Below, piece after piece: positions 56,653 through 64,000 of a stretch of DNA of 64,000 nucleotides. Both the position numbers and the translations under genes were made by a program. This DNA comes from an uncultured Clostridium sp. (GTDB lineage Bacteria > Bacillota > Clostridia > TANB77 > CAG-508): positions 31,478-95,477 of the forward strand of contig CANSKZ010000008.1 of assembly GCA_947647595.1 (NCBI GenBank), read 5' to 3'. Below the pieces are notes generated by a model. The model saw only the letters and a program-made list of their open reading frames with translations. It did no database searches and had not been told where the DNA came from. Positions within the stretch are counted from its first letter, which is position 1, and the number at the start of each line of letters is the position of its first letter.

Positions 56653-57144
56653 GTGAAATCGTTTTGCATAAAAACCAACAACCAAGAAATGATTGAATAT
56701 TTGATTACGACATTTGAAAAATTACCAGTCAATTTTTGTATCTCGAATTATCGCTTTAAAATTTATGATAACGTTATTCTACACGACATAGACCGCAATG
56801 AAGAGGAATTTTGCGAAATTGTTGCCATTGTCATAAAAAGTGCGATTGAGCGATTTTATGAAAGAGAAATCATTCGAAAATGTGTAAAACAAAATTATTT
56901 TTACTTAAATGAAATGGAACAAGAGTATGTTTTAAAAATTAGTAAGCAAATTATGAATTTACCAGACAATAAAATTGGCTATAAAAATAAACTTCTCAAA
57001 AATCTAATTAAAAAATATATTCAAGAAAATAAATCGATTGTTTTAGACGGATTTATGAATTTTAGAACAAGGGAATATAAGAATTTATTGGAAAATATTG
57101 TAGAAGTTTCTGTTGTTAGTTTTTTAGAATTGACATCTTTTTAA
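56653..57144 (+). CDS. ytxC: YtxC-like sporulation protein, short form
   Basis: 163 residues, GTG start after GGGAGG. KNLIKKYIQENKSIVLDGFM then NFRTREYKNLLENIVE matches the conserved centre of YtxC, but both ends are shorter than in the roughly 280-residue family. Placed after gpr, consistent with sporulation. A hairpin (GTCGCACGAGG with TTCTTGTGTGAC, about 56556-56590) lies between the two genes. Confidence 0.65.
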   Translation: MKSFCIKTNNQEMIEYLITTFEKLPVNFCISNYRFKIYDNVILHDIDRNEEEFCEIVAIVIKSAIERFYEREIIRKCVKQNYFYLNEMEQEYVLKISKQIMNLPDNKIGYKNKLLKNLIKKYIQENKSIVLDGFMNFRTREYKNLLENIVEVSVVSFLELTSF

Positions 57145-57207
57145 AAATACTTTTAAAAGACAAAATTATATGGTACAATATAAATTTGTTAGGAGTGTTT
57201 TTGAAAA

Positions 57208-57873
57208 ATGTCAATTTTTAGTTTGAAAATCATTGCTTGTGTCACGATGGTTTTAGACCATATTAAATATGCGATTCCAGAAACCACTTGCTTTGCAACG
57301 CAATACTTAGGCAGAATAGCCTTTCCATTGTTTGCTTTTTTAGTGGGAGAAGGATATTGTCACACAAGCAATTTGAAAAAATATAGTAAAAGATTAATCG
57401 TATTTGCCTTGATTTCCCAAATTCCATTTATGCTCTTTCGAACCTTAGTTGGAGAATGGCGAATGCTTAATATTTTATTTACCTTATTATTAGGCTTAGG
57501 TACCATTGCAGTATGGGATAAATTTGGTAAAAAATCCATTCCGATTATTGCATTACTTGTTTTCTTGGGAAAAATTTTACGTGTCGATTATGGGTGGTAT
57601 GGTGTTTTGAGTGTTTTTTTATTATATGTATTTCGTGAAAGAAAGATATTACGTATTTTTGCTTTTGCAATGTTGAATCTTATCTATTATCAAAATAGAT
57701 TATTTTTGGAAAATTCTTTGCCTTATTTAATTTCTTATATTTGTACAACCATTCCCGTTATTTTCTTACTGTTTTACAATGGAAAATTAGGGCGAAAAAC
57801 GAAATATTTATATTATTTATTTTATCCACTTCATATGTTTCTTTTCTATATAATTAATTTAGGGATAAGATAA
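57208..57873 (+). CDS. TraX family membrane protein
   Basis: 221 residues, about seven membrane helices. IIACVTMVLDHIKYAIP, LGRIAFPLFAFLVGEGYCHT and MLNILFTLLLGLGTIAVW match the TraX family, named for F-pilin acetylation but mostly chromosomal and of unknown role in Firmicutes. Confidence 0.88.
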   Translation: MSIFSLKIIACVTMVLDHIKYAIPETTCFATQYLGRIAFPLFAFLVGEGYCHTSNLKKYSKRLIVFALISQIPFMLFRTLVGEWRMLNILFTLLLGLGTIAVWDKFGKKSIPIIALLVFLGKILRVDYGWYGVLSVFLLYVFRERKILRIFAFAMLNLIYYQNRLFLENSLPYLISYICTTIPVIFLLFYNGKLGRKTKYLYYLFYPLHMFLFYIINLGIR

Positions 57874-57953
57874 ATTTTTCTAACCCAAAATACTTGTTTT
57901 CTAAGGGATTATATGATAAAATATTACTCAAATAAAAAAGAAAGAGGGAAAAA

Positions 57954-60332
57954 ATGAAGCAAAAATATAAAATAATCTTATCATTATTTTTAATCTTATT
58001 TTTATATCCAATTCTATCATTGGCAGAGGAAAATTTAATTTTACCAGAATACACAGAAGAATATAAAAAGTGGCTAACATTATCGGAAGAAGAAAAACAA
58101 GAATATATAGAACCACCAGCTTATGAATCAAATTTCCAACCAATAGAACAAGGAATACAACCTTCCACTACTGATATAAACACCAATGTTTCTGCCTCTT
58201 ATTTACCATCTCGCTATCAAAGACCATATTATGGGACAGTAAAAAATCAAGGAAGTTCAAATGCTTGTTGGGCCTATTCTGCTGCTAATATGTTTGATAC
58301 TAATTATTACTTAACCAACAGAAGGCAAAAAACATTTGCTAATTTACATATGGATTATATGACTTCTTATCAATATAATATAAATGGTTTTAATCGAATA
58401 GCAGATTCTGGCGGAAATGTTCAAATTGCTTTAGCATATGCTACAAATGGAATGGGAATTGCCCTAGAATCATCAATGTTATCCATCCACCCAATCACTT
58501 CATCATCTATTGGTAATGTACCAACTGTTTCTAAAGTAAATGATTATGTAAAAATATCTGGTGAAGCACAAATGAAAGATTATATCTATCATTATGGCGT
58601 TGTACCAATTTATACATACATTGGAGGAAGTACTTATTTTTCTAGTTCTTCTCTTTATTATAATAAAAATTTAGCTTATTGTTGTACCAATTCAGGAAGA
58701 GGAGCCAATCATGCAGTGATTCTAATTGGGTGGGATGATACTTATACCAATTCTAGTTTTCCAGATAAAAAAGGTGCTTATATCGCCTTAAATTCTTATG
58801 GTTCAAATTTTGGAAATAATGGGTTATATTATATTTTTTATGATGACGTTTTTGCTAAACAATCGACTACCTATGGGGCTACGAATACAACCGATATTAA
58901 TTATGATTATTTATATCAACATGATCCATATGGTTATACAGCAGAAGCAGGATATGGAACAGGCACATTTGCTGCAAACGTTTTTAAAAGACAAAATGAA
59001 AAGTATTCGGAAAAACTAACAGAAGTTAGCTCCTACTTTCCGCAAGCAGGAAATGTTACAATCTACATAAATGCCAATGGAAATGATGTAAAAACAACCA
59101 GTGCTACGAATGTCATCAATGCTTTTATTGAACAAGCTGGGTATCATACCATAAAATTAAGCCAAGAAATTATTTTGAAAAATACCGAATTTTCAATTGG
59201 AATTAAATATCCTGGTGTTATGTCAGTAGAGCTTCCAACCAAAGAAGGATGGTGTGCAACAATAACTTCTCGAAATGGAGAAAGTTATTTATCCAATGAT
59301 GGAATTCATTATAGTGATATGAAACAATTTTTCTATACGAATCTTAATTATCAGCATGCTAATGCTTGTATCAAGGCTTTCACCAAAAAAGGAAGTGCTA
59401 TAACACAAGAATATTGTGGAGATTTAGGCAACTATGTTTTTGATTATCAATATTATTCAGACCACAATCCAGATTTGTACATTGCCTTTGGTTACAATGA
59501 AGCAGAGCTAAGAAATCATTGGAATACCTATGGAATAAGAGAAGGTAGAGCGTCTTCTAGTATTCTTAATCTTGCTCACTATGTTTCTCAAAATCATGAT
59601 TTATTAAAAGCCTTTGGACATGATTATGGTGCCATATATAATCATTTTCTAAATTATGGTTACTCGGAATATAGAGAAAGTTCACCAGAATATGATGGAA
59701 AATTTTACAGGAATTACAATAACGATTTAAAAAACATGACTTCAATGGAGCTAATTCGTCATTATTCAATCTATGGAAAAAATGAATTAAGAATAGCAAA
59801 TACAACACCAGATATTATAAGATACTTGTTTGATTCAGAAGTTTATGCAGAATTAAATCCAGATGTTGCAAGGGCATTTGGAAATCAGGAATCCCTATTA
59901 AAAAAACATTGGTATGAATATGGAATAGCAGAAGGAAGGAGAGCTAGTTACTTTTTTGATGCAAGATATTATTTAGCGTACAACAAAGATATTGCTAATA
60001 CCTATTCACCAACAGATTATAAGAAAGCCTATGAACATTTTATATATCATGGCTTTATGGAAGGAAGACAAGGAAGTTGTATTTTTTCTATTTCATATTA
60101 CTTAGCAAATTCGAATGATTTATTACATGTTTTTGGACAAGACTATTTAAAAGGCATGAATCATTTTGTTAGTTTTGGGAAAAGAGAAACAAGAGTAACT
60201 AGTCCTCAATTTAATGTTGAAGCATATCGTGCTAAAAATTTTGATTTAAAACAGGCTTTTACGACAAGTTATACACAATATTTCATTCATTATTTAAAAC
60301 ATGGACAATATGAAAATAGAATTGCCTTATAA
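57954..60332 (+). CDS. Secreted C1 (papain-type) protease with seven C-terminal repeats
   Basis: 792 residues. Signal peptide (KIILSLFLILFLYPILSLAE). Catalytic domain with oxyanion Gln and Cys in GTVKNQGSSNACWAYSAANM, His in GRGANHAVILIGWDD and Asn in IALNSYGSNFGNNGLYYI. A lectin-like beta domain follows (about residues 330-480). The last 310 residues are seven modules of about 42 residues of the type YYSDHNPDLYIAFGYN...HW...YGIREGR (first aromatic, NPDL, AFG, H, YG, EGR kept). No LPXTG or anchor; the repeats may bind the cell wall. Confidence 0.88.
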   Translation: MKQKYKIILSLFLILFLYPILSLAEENLILPEYTEEYKKWLTLSEEEKQEYIEPPAYESNFQPIEQGIQPSTTDINTNVSASYLPSRYQRPYYGTVKNQGSSNACWAYSAANMFDTNYYLTNRRQKTFANLHMDYMTSYQYNINGFNRIADSGGNVQIALAYATNGMGIALESSMLSIHPITSSSIGNVPTVSKVNDYVKISGEAQMKDYIYHYGVVPIYTYIGGSTYFSSSSLYYNKNLAYCCTNSGRGANHAVILIGWDDTYTNSSFPDKKGAYIALNSYGSNFGNNGLYYIFYDDVFAKQSTTYGATNTTDINYDYLYQHDPYGYTAEAGYGTGTFAANVFKRQNEKYSEKLTEVSSYFPQAGNVTIYINANGNDVKTTSATNVINAFIEQAGYHTIKLSQEIILKNTEFSIGIKYPGVMSVELPTKEGWCATITSRNGESYLSNDGIHYSDMKQFFYTNLNYQHANACIKAFTKKGSAITQEYCGDLGNYVFDYQYYSDHNPDLYIAFGYNEAELRNHWNTYGIREGRASSSILNLAHYVSQNHDLLKAFGHDYGAIYNHFLNYGYSEYRESSPEYDGKFYRNYNNDLKNMTSMELIRHYSIYGKNELRIANTTPDIIRYLFDSEVYAELNPDVARAFGNQESLLKKHWYEYGIAEGRRASYFFDARYYLAYNKDIANTYSPTDYKKAYEHFIYHGFMEGRQGSCIFSISYYLANSNDLLHVFGQDYLKGMNHFVSFGKRETRVTSPQFNVEAYRAKNFDLKQAFTTSYTQYFIHYLKHGQYENRIAL

Positions 60333-60345
60333 AATGGAGTTAAAA

Positions 60346-61003
60346 ATGCAAAATCTAAAAATTTTTTATGAAGACAATCATATCATGGTTGTACAAAAAC
60401 CGAACAATATCCCGTCACAAGCAGATAAAACAGGCGATGAAGATATGTTAACCAAAATAAAAGCATACCTTAAAGAAAAATACCATAAACCAGGTGAAGT
60501 GTATCTTGGTTTGGTTCATCGATTAGATAGACCAACTGGCGGAATCATGGTATTTGCTAGAACTTCTAAAGCAGCTTCTAGATTAAGTGAACAAATTCGA
60601 AACAAAGAAATTCAGAAAAAATATTTAGCAACTTGTGATGGAAAATTAGCAAAACCCAAAGATGTTTGGCGAGATTTTCTGTTAAAAACAGAAAAAACCA
60701 ATATGAGTCGAGTTGTACCAGAAGGCACTAAAAATGCAAAAGAAGCGATACTTAATTATGAAGTCGTAAAATATAATGAAAAAACGAATTTATCCATTGT
60801 AAAAATAAATTTACAAACAGGAAGGCATCATCAAATCAGAGTTCAATTTGCTTCTCGAGGACATAGTTTATATGGTGACCAAAAATATGGCACACGTGGC
60901 AAACGGAAAGCAATTACGATTGTGGGCCTATTATTTAAGTTTTACGCATCCAGTTACGAAACAGAAGATGGAATTTGAAGAGATTCCAGAAATCTTTGCT
61001 TAA
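60346..61003 (+). CDS. RluA family pseudouridine synthase, with a +1 shift at CGG
   Basis: The start is the ATG at 60346 (SD GGAG). Catalytic Asp in LGLVHRLDRPTGGIMVFAR; also QTGRHHQIRVQFASRGHSLY and GDQKYGTRGK. Read straight, the frame runs through CGG (60904-60906) into a non-homologous tail ending at 60978. With the C skipped it reads GKQLRLWAYYLSFTHPVTKQ and ends FEEIPEIFA at TAA (61001-61003), exactly the usual RluA C-terminus. Joined length about 218. This break is hidden, because the wrong frame stays open. Confidence 0.93.
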
Positions 61004-61071
61004 GATTTGTCATAAATTTCCGATTCTAACATATATATTAATAGATACAGAAAAATCAAAGGAGGAAATTT

Positions 61072-61185
61072 ATGAAGAAATTTTTTATTGGAATATTAAT
61101 TGTCGGGACAACCTTGAGTGTAGCTTTTGTTATTGGCTTATTATATCATTTTGTAACAATGTTGCAAATGTTAAGTGGTGGGTAA
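61072..61185 (+). CDS. Small single-pass membrane protein (37 aa)
   Basis: SD AAAGGAGG eight bases before the ATG. KKFFIGILIVGTTLSVAFVI then GLLYHFV: one long hydrophobic helix after two Lys, so inserted with N-terminus in or as a signal anchor. Followed by a strong terminator. Function unknown. Confidence 0.6.
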   Translation: MKKFFIGILIVGTTLSVAFVIGLLYHFVTMLQMLSGG

Positions 61186-61202
61186 ATGAATCATAAAAAG
61201 GA

Positions 61203-61240
61203 GACTTTTCAAGGTAAAATTTGAAAAGTCATTTTTTTTT
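61203..61240 (+). terminator. Intrinsic terminator
   Basis: GACTTTTCAA (61203-61212) pairs with TTGAAAAGTC (61221-61230), followed by ATTTTTTTT. Confidence 0.9.
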
Positions 61241-61272
61241 CAAGAAATGAAACAAAAAATGATTAGAAAAAG

Positions 61273-61301
61273 TTGAAATTTAGGTCAAAATATGATATAA
61301 A
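61273..61301 (+). promoter_or_regulatory. ispH promoter
   Basis: TTGAAA (61273-61278), 17 bases, TATAAA (61296-61301). Confidence 0.6.
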
Positions 61302-61330
61302 AAAAGTATTATTAAATAGGAGAAAATCTA

Positions 61331-62185
61331 ATGGAAATAACAATTGGACAAAACGCTGGATTTTGTTCTGGTGTAAATTTTGCCATAAAACAAGCAAATA
61401 AATTATTAAAAGAAGGAGAAATTTATTGTCTTGGTGAAATTGTTCATAATGAACAATTGATTCAAATGCTAGAGAAAAAAGGAATGATAACCATATCTGA
61501 TTTAGAAGAAGTTCCAAATCAGGCAAACGTTATTTTTAGGTCACATGGAGAACCGCCTTCTACTTATCAAAAAGCAGAAAAAAAGGAACTACGAATTCAA
61601 GATTTAACCTGTGGAAATGTAAAAGCGATTCATAGCAAGGTACAAAAGGCAAAAGAAACAAGTTTTATTCTAATAATTGGACTAAAAAATCATCCTGAAA
61701 TAATTGGAACGCTTGGATTTGCAGGACAAAATGCCTATATTATCGAAACAGAGGATGATATTTTAGATGCCTACATAGAGTATGAAAAAACAAATTTAGG
61801 TAAAATTTATGTGGTATCACAAACTACATTTTCGAGTCAAAAATTTGATGACTTAGCAGAAGAAATCCAAAAAAACTTTTGTGAAGCAGAGGTTATCATC
61901 GATAAAACGATTTGTAATAGTACAGAAAATCGACAATTAGAAACGATGAAGATAGCAAAAAATAGCGATATTATGCTAATTGTTGGAGGGAAAAAAAGTA
62001 GTAATACAAGAAAACTATTTGAAATAGCGAATAAATATTGTAAACGAGTGCATTATTTACAAACAGTAAAAGATATGGAACAGATTCCATTCAAGCCAAC
62101 CGATAAAGTTGGCATTATGGCAGGTGCTTCAACGCCGAAATTACTGATAGAAGAGATAAAAACGGAGTTAGAAAGGAAATTTTAG
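61331..62185 (+). CDS. ispH: 4-hydroxy-3-methylbut-2-enyl diphosphate reductase
   Basis: 284 residues. The three [4Fe-4S] cysteines are in GQNAGFCSGVNFAIKQA, IQDLTCGNVKAIHSKV and IDKTICNSTENRQLE; the family motifs LGEIVHNEQLI and FRSHGEPPS are present. Final step of the MEP pathway, complementing ispDEF at 4.2-6.2 kb. Confidence 0.96.
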   Translation: MEITIGQNAGFCSGVNFAIKQANKLLKEGEIYCLGEIVHNEQLIQMLEKKGMITISDLEEVPNQANVIFRSHGEPPSTYQKAEKKELRIQDLTCGNVKAIHSKVQKAKETSFILIIGLKNHPEIIGTLGFAGQNAYIIETEDDILDAYIEYEKTNLGKIYVVSQTTFSSQKFDDLAEEIQKNFCEAEVIIDKTICNSTENRQLETMKIAKNSDIMLIVGGKKSSNTRKLFEIANKYCKRVHYLQTVKDMEQIPFKPTDKVGIMAGASTPKLLIEEIKTELERKF

Positions 62186-62190
62186 AAATT

Positions 62191-63060
62191 GTGGAAATAG
62201 CAAGAGATTGGAAAGATTACGAAATATTAGATATGGCAAATGGCGAAAAATTAGAAGTTTGGAAAAATGTATGTTTAATTCGTCCAGATCCACAAATTAT
62301 TTGGCAGGATAAAACCTATCCAGAAATATGGAAAACAGCCCATGCACGTTATCATAGAAGCAATTCTGGCGGTGGTGGCTGGAAAATGGAAAAGAAAATT
62401 CCACAAAATTGGCAAGTCCATTATAAAGAGTTGACCTTCAATATCAAACCAATGGGATTCAAACACACAGGCTTATTTCCAGAACAAGCGGTAAATTGGG
62501 ATTGGATGATACAGAAAATAAAACAAGAAAATCGTCCGATTAAAGTATTGAATTTATTTGCTTATACAGGAGGCGCAACAGTAGCATGTTTGTCAGCTGG
62601 AGCGTCGGTTTGCCATGTGGATAGTTCAAAAGGAATGACCGATTGGGCGAAAGAAAATGTAAAATCTTCTGGATTGTCTGACAAACCCGTTCGATTTTTA
62701 ATTGATGATGTAGTCAAGTTTGTACAGCGTGAAATCAGACGAGGGAATCAATACGATGCGATTATTATGGACCCACCTTCTTATGGAAGAGGCAAGAATG
62801 GTGAAGTTTGGCAGTTTGAAAATCAAATTGCGAAATTAGTGGAATTATGTGAAAAAGTATTATCAGATAATCCATTGTTCTTTTTGATTAATTCTTATAC
62901 AACAGGCATTTCAAGCAAGGTTTTGGAAAATATTTTGCGTCTAAAATTAAAAAGAAACAGGGGTAAAATCACTTCTGGTGAAGTAGGACTTCCTATGAAA
63001 AATTCAGATTTAGTATTGCCATGTGGTATTTTTGGAAGATGGGAGAAAGGAAAGAAGTAA
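62191..63060 (+). CDS. RlmI/SAM-dependent rRNA methyltransferase-like protein
   Basis: 289 residues, GTG start, SD GAAAGGA. Motif I LNLFAYTGGATVACLSAGAS, then VDSSKGMTDWAKEN and IIMDPPSYGRGKNGEVWQ (catalytic PP loop). Resembles the RlmI/RlmL-type 23S methyltransferases without a PUA domain. Two bases before the next gene. Confidence 0.85.
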   Translation: MEIARDWKDYEILDMANGEKLEVWKNVCLIRPDPQIIWQDKTYPEIWKTAHARYHRSNSGGGGWKMEKKIPQNWQVHYKELTFNIKPMGFKHTGLFPEQAVNWDWMIQKIKQENRPIKVLNLFAYTGGATVACLSAGASVCHVDSSKGMTDWAKENVKSSGLSDKPVRFLIDDVVKFVQREIRRGNQYDAIIMDPPSYGRGKNGEVWQFENQIAKLVELCEKVLSDNPLFFLINSYTTGISSKVLENILRLKLKRNRGKITSGEVGLPMKNSDLVLPCGIFGRWEKGKK

Positions 63061-63062
63061 TC

Positions 63063-63827
63063 ATGAAGCAACCAAACGAAAATCAATTAATCTATGATGA
63101 CCTAATTTATGGTAGAAATGCTGTATTAGAATTATTAAAATCGGAAAAAGATATTAACAAAATTTTTATTGAGCGTGGCGAAAAGCATGGCTCCATTAAG
63201 GAAATCATAGCAAAGGCAAAAGAAAGCAAGATTGTAATCATTGAAGTGGAAAAATCAAAATTAGATAGCATGACAAAGGAAAATCATCAAGGTGTAATTG
63301 CGATTGTACCGCCTTTTAATTATTGTGAAATAGAAGACATTTTAAAATTGGCAAAAGAGAGAAAAGAAGAACCATTTGTGGTTTTATTAGACGGAATTGA
63401 AGATCCGCATAATTTGGGTGCGATTATTCGAACCGCAGAAACGGCAGGGGTTCACGGAATCATTATTCCGAAACGAAGAAGTGCGTCTGTCAATAGCACG
63501 GTAACAAAAGTTTCGGCGGGTGCTACCACGTATATGAAAATTGCAAGAGTCAATAATTTAAAGGATGCGATTCGAAATCTAAAAGAAAATGGTTTGTGGA
63601 TTATCGGAACAGACGGAGAAGCCAAAACAGATTATGATGAGCAAGATTTAACAGGACCAGTTGGAATCATTATTGGAAGTGAAGGATTTGGCATGAGTAA
63701 ATTGGTAAAGCAAAATGCTGATTTATTGATAAAAATTCCAATGAAAGGTCAAATTACATCACTAAATGCGTCTGTGGCGAGTGGAATTATTTTATACGAG
63801 GTTGTAAGACAAAAGAAAAATCAGTAA
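63063..63827 (+). CDS. rlmB: 23S rRNA (guanosine-2'-O-)-methyltransferase RlmB type
   Basis: 254 residues from the ATG at 63063. N-terminal substrate-binding domain (YGRNAVLELLKSEKDINKIF), then the SPOUT fold with ILLDGIEDPHNLG-type LLDGIEDPHNLGAIIRTAE, GIIIGSEGFGMSKLV and IPMKGQITSLNASVASGIIL (deep knot). Methylates 23S rRNA ribose. Confidence 0.94.
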   Translation: MKQPNENQLIYDDLIYGRNAVLELLKSEKDINKIFIERGEKHGSIKEIIAKAKESKIVIIEVEKSKLDSMTKENHQGVIAIVPPFNYCEIEDILKLAKERKEEPFVVLLDGIEDPHNLGAIIRTAETAGVHGIIIPKRRSASVNSTVTKVSAGATTYMKIARVNNLKDAIRNLKENGLWIIGTDGEAKTDYDEQDLTGPVGIIIGSEGFGMSKLVKQNADLLIKIPMKGQITSLNASVASGIILYEVVRQKKNQ

Positions 63828-63890
63828 AATATTACAATTGTATTACATTTTTGTAAATCCCTTGTCAAAATTTAAAAGATAAAATATAAT
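63828..63890 (+). promoter_or_regulatory. Conserved promoter/operator element, copy 3 of 3
   Basis: ATATTACAATTGTATTACAT then TTTTGTAAAT; TTGTCA (63862-63867), 17 bases, TATAAT (63885-63890). Directly after the rlmB stop, as the copy at 25538 directly follows the desulfurase stop. Confidence 0.65.
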
Positions 63891-63911
63891 AATATTATAG
63901 GAGAACCAAAG

Positions 63912-63992
<81 letters not shown>

Positions 63993-64000
63993 TTTTAAAA

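Overview
The window reads as a chromosomal segment of a low-GC, anaerobic, endospore-forming member of the Clostridia, probably an uncultured gut lineage. The base composition and AGA/GAA/AAA-heavy codon use fit. Spore genes (gpr, a ytxC-like gene), the MEP isoprenoid pathway, Pta-AckA acetate metabolism, desulfoferrodoxin and an FprA-type flavoprotein point the same way. Nearly all genes are on the + strand. I saw no rRNA, tRNA, CRISPR array, transposase or integrase.

Layout. 1-6.3 kb: MATE transporter end, nucleotide kinase-like gene, pta-ackA, ispF-ispE-ispD. 6.3-9.1 kb: an HTH/Rossmann regulator behind a palindromic operator, with two companions. 9.1-13.5 kb: small metabolic and repair enzymes (methyltransferase, Nudix, SGNH hydrolase, flavodoxin-like, GNAT). 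13.5-16.1 kb: recN, flanked by two related modules in which a short + strand RNA converges on a minus-strand gene for a small basic peptide. 16.2-25.5 kb: FprA, HAD, metallo-beta-lactamase fold, hydrolases, radical SAM, desulfoferrodoxin, YebC, cysteine desulfurase. 25.9-34.8 kb: ftsY, UPF0182, pgsA, HD protein, ligA, ruvB, queH. 34.8-37.8 kb: a large protein of unknown function and small companions. 37.8-50.6 kb: a cell-surface island (glycosyltransferases, flippase, pilin/LRR protein, two arylsulfotransferase-like proteins, an FGE-fold protein); its last 8.4 kb lie between 55-bp direct repeats. 50.7-53.4 kb: rpsB-tsf-truA. 53.4-64 kb: Asn-rich protein, phosphoesterase, Cys-rich peptide, gpr, ytxC-like, TraX, a secreted C1 protease, RluA, ispH, and two RNA methyltransferases.

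The most striking observation is a reading-frame rule. Six genes (FprA flavoprotein, DUF6873-like gene, NifS/IscS desulfurase, pilin/LRR protein, arylsulfotransferase-like gene, RluA) are each split between frames. Every break, including two in the DUF6873-like gene, lies at an in-frame CGG codon followed by A or T. Skipping the C (+1) gives GGA or GGT (Gly) and restores the expected protein. CGG is otherwise almost absent as a codon here. This is either a recoding system (+1 frameshift or quadruplet decoding at a rare or unassigned CGG) or a very specific sequencing artefact; both can be tested.

A second candidate system is the pair of modules around recN. Each encodes a Lys-rich amphipathic peptide of about 40 residues behind a leader hairpin that holds a perfect Shine-Dalgarno sequence in its loop and starts a short overlapping leader ORF. 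Each is opposed by a convergent small RNA with a strong promoter. This is the architecture of a type I toxin-antitoxin locus.
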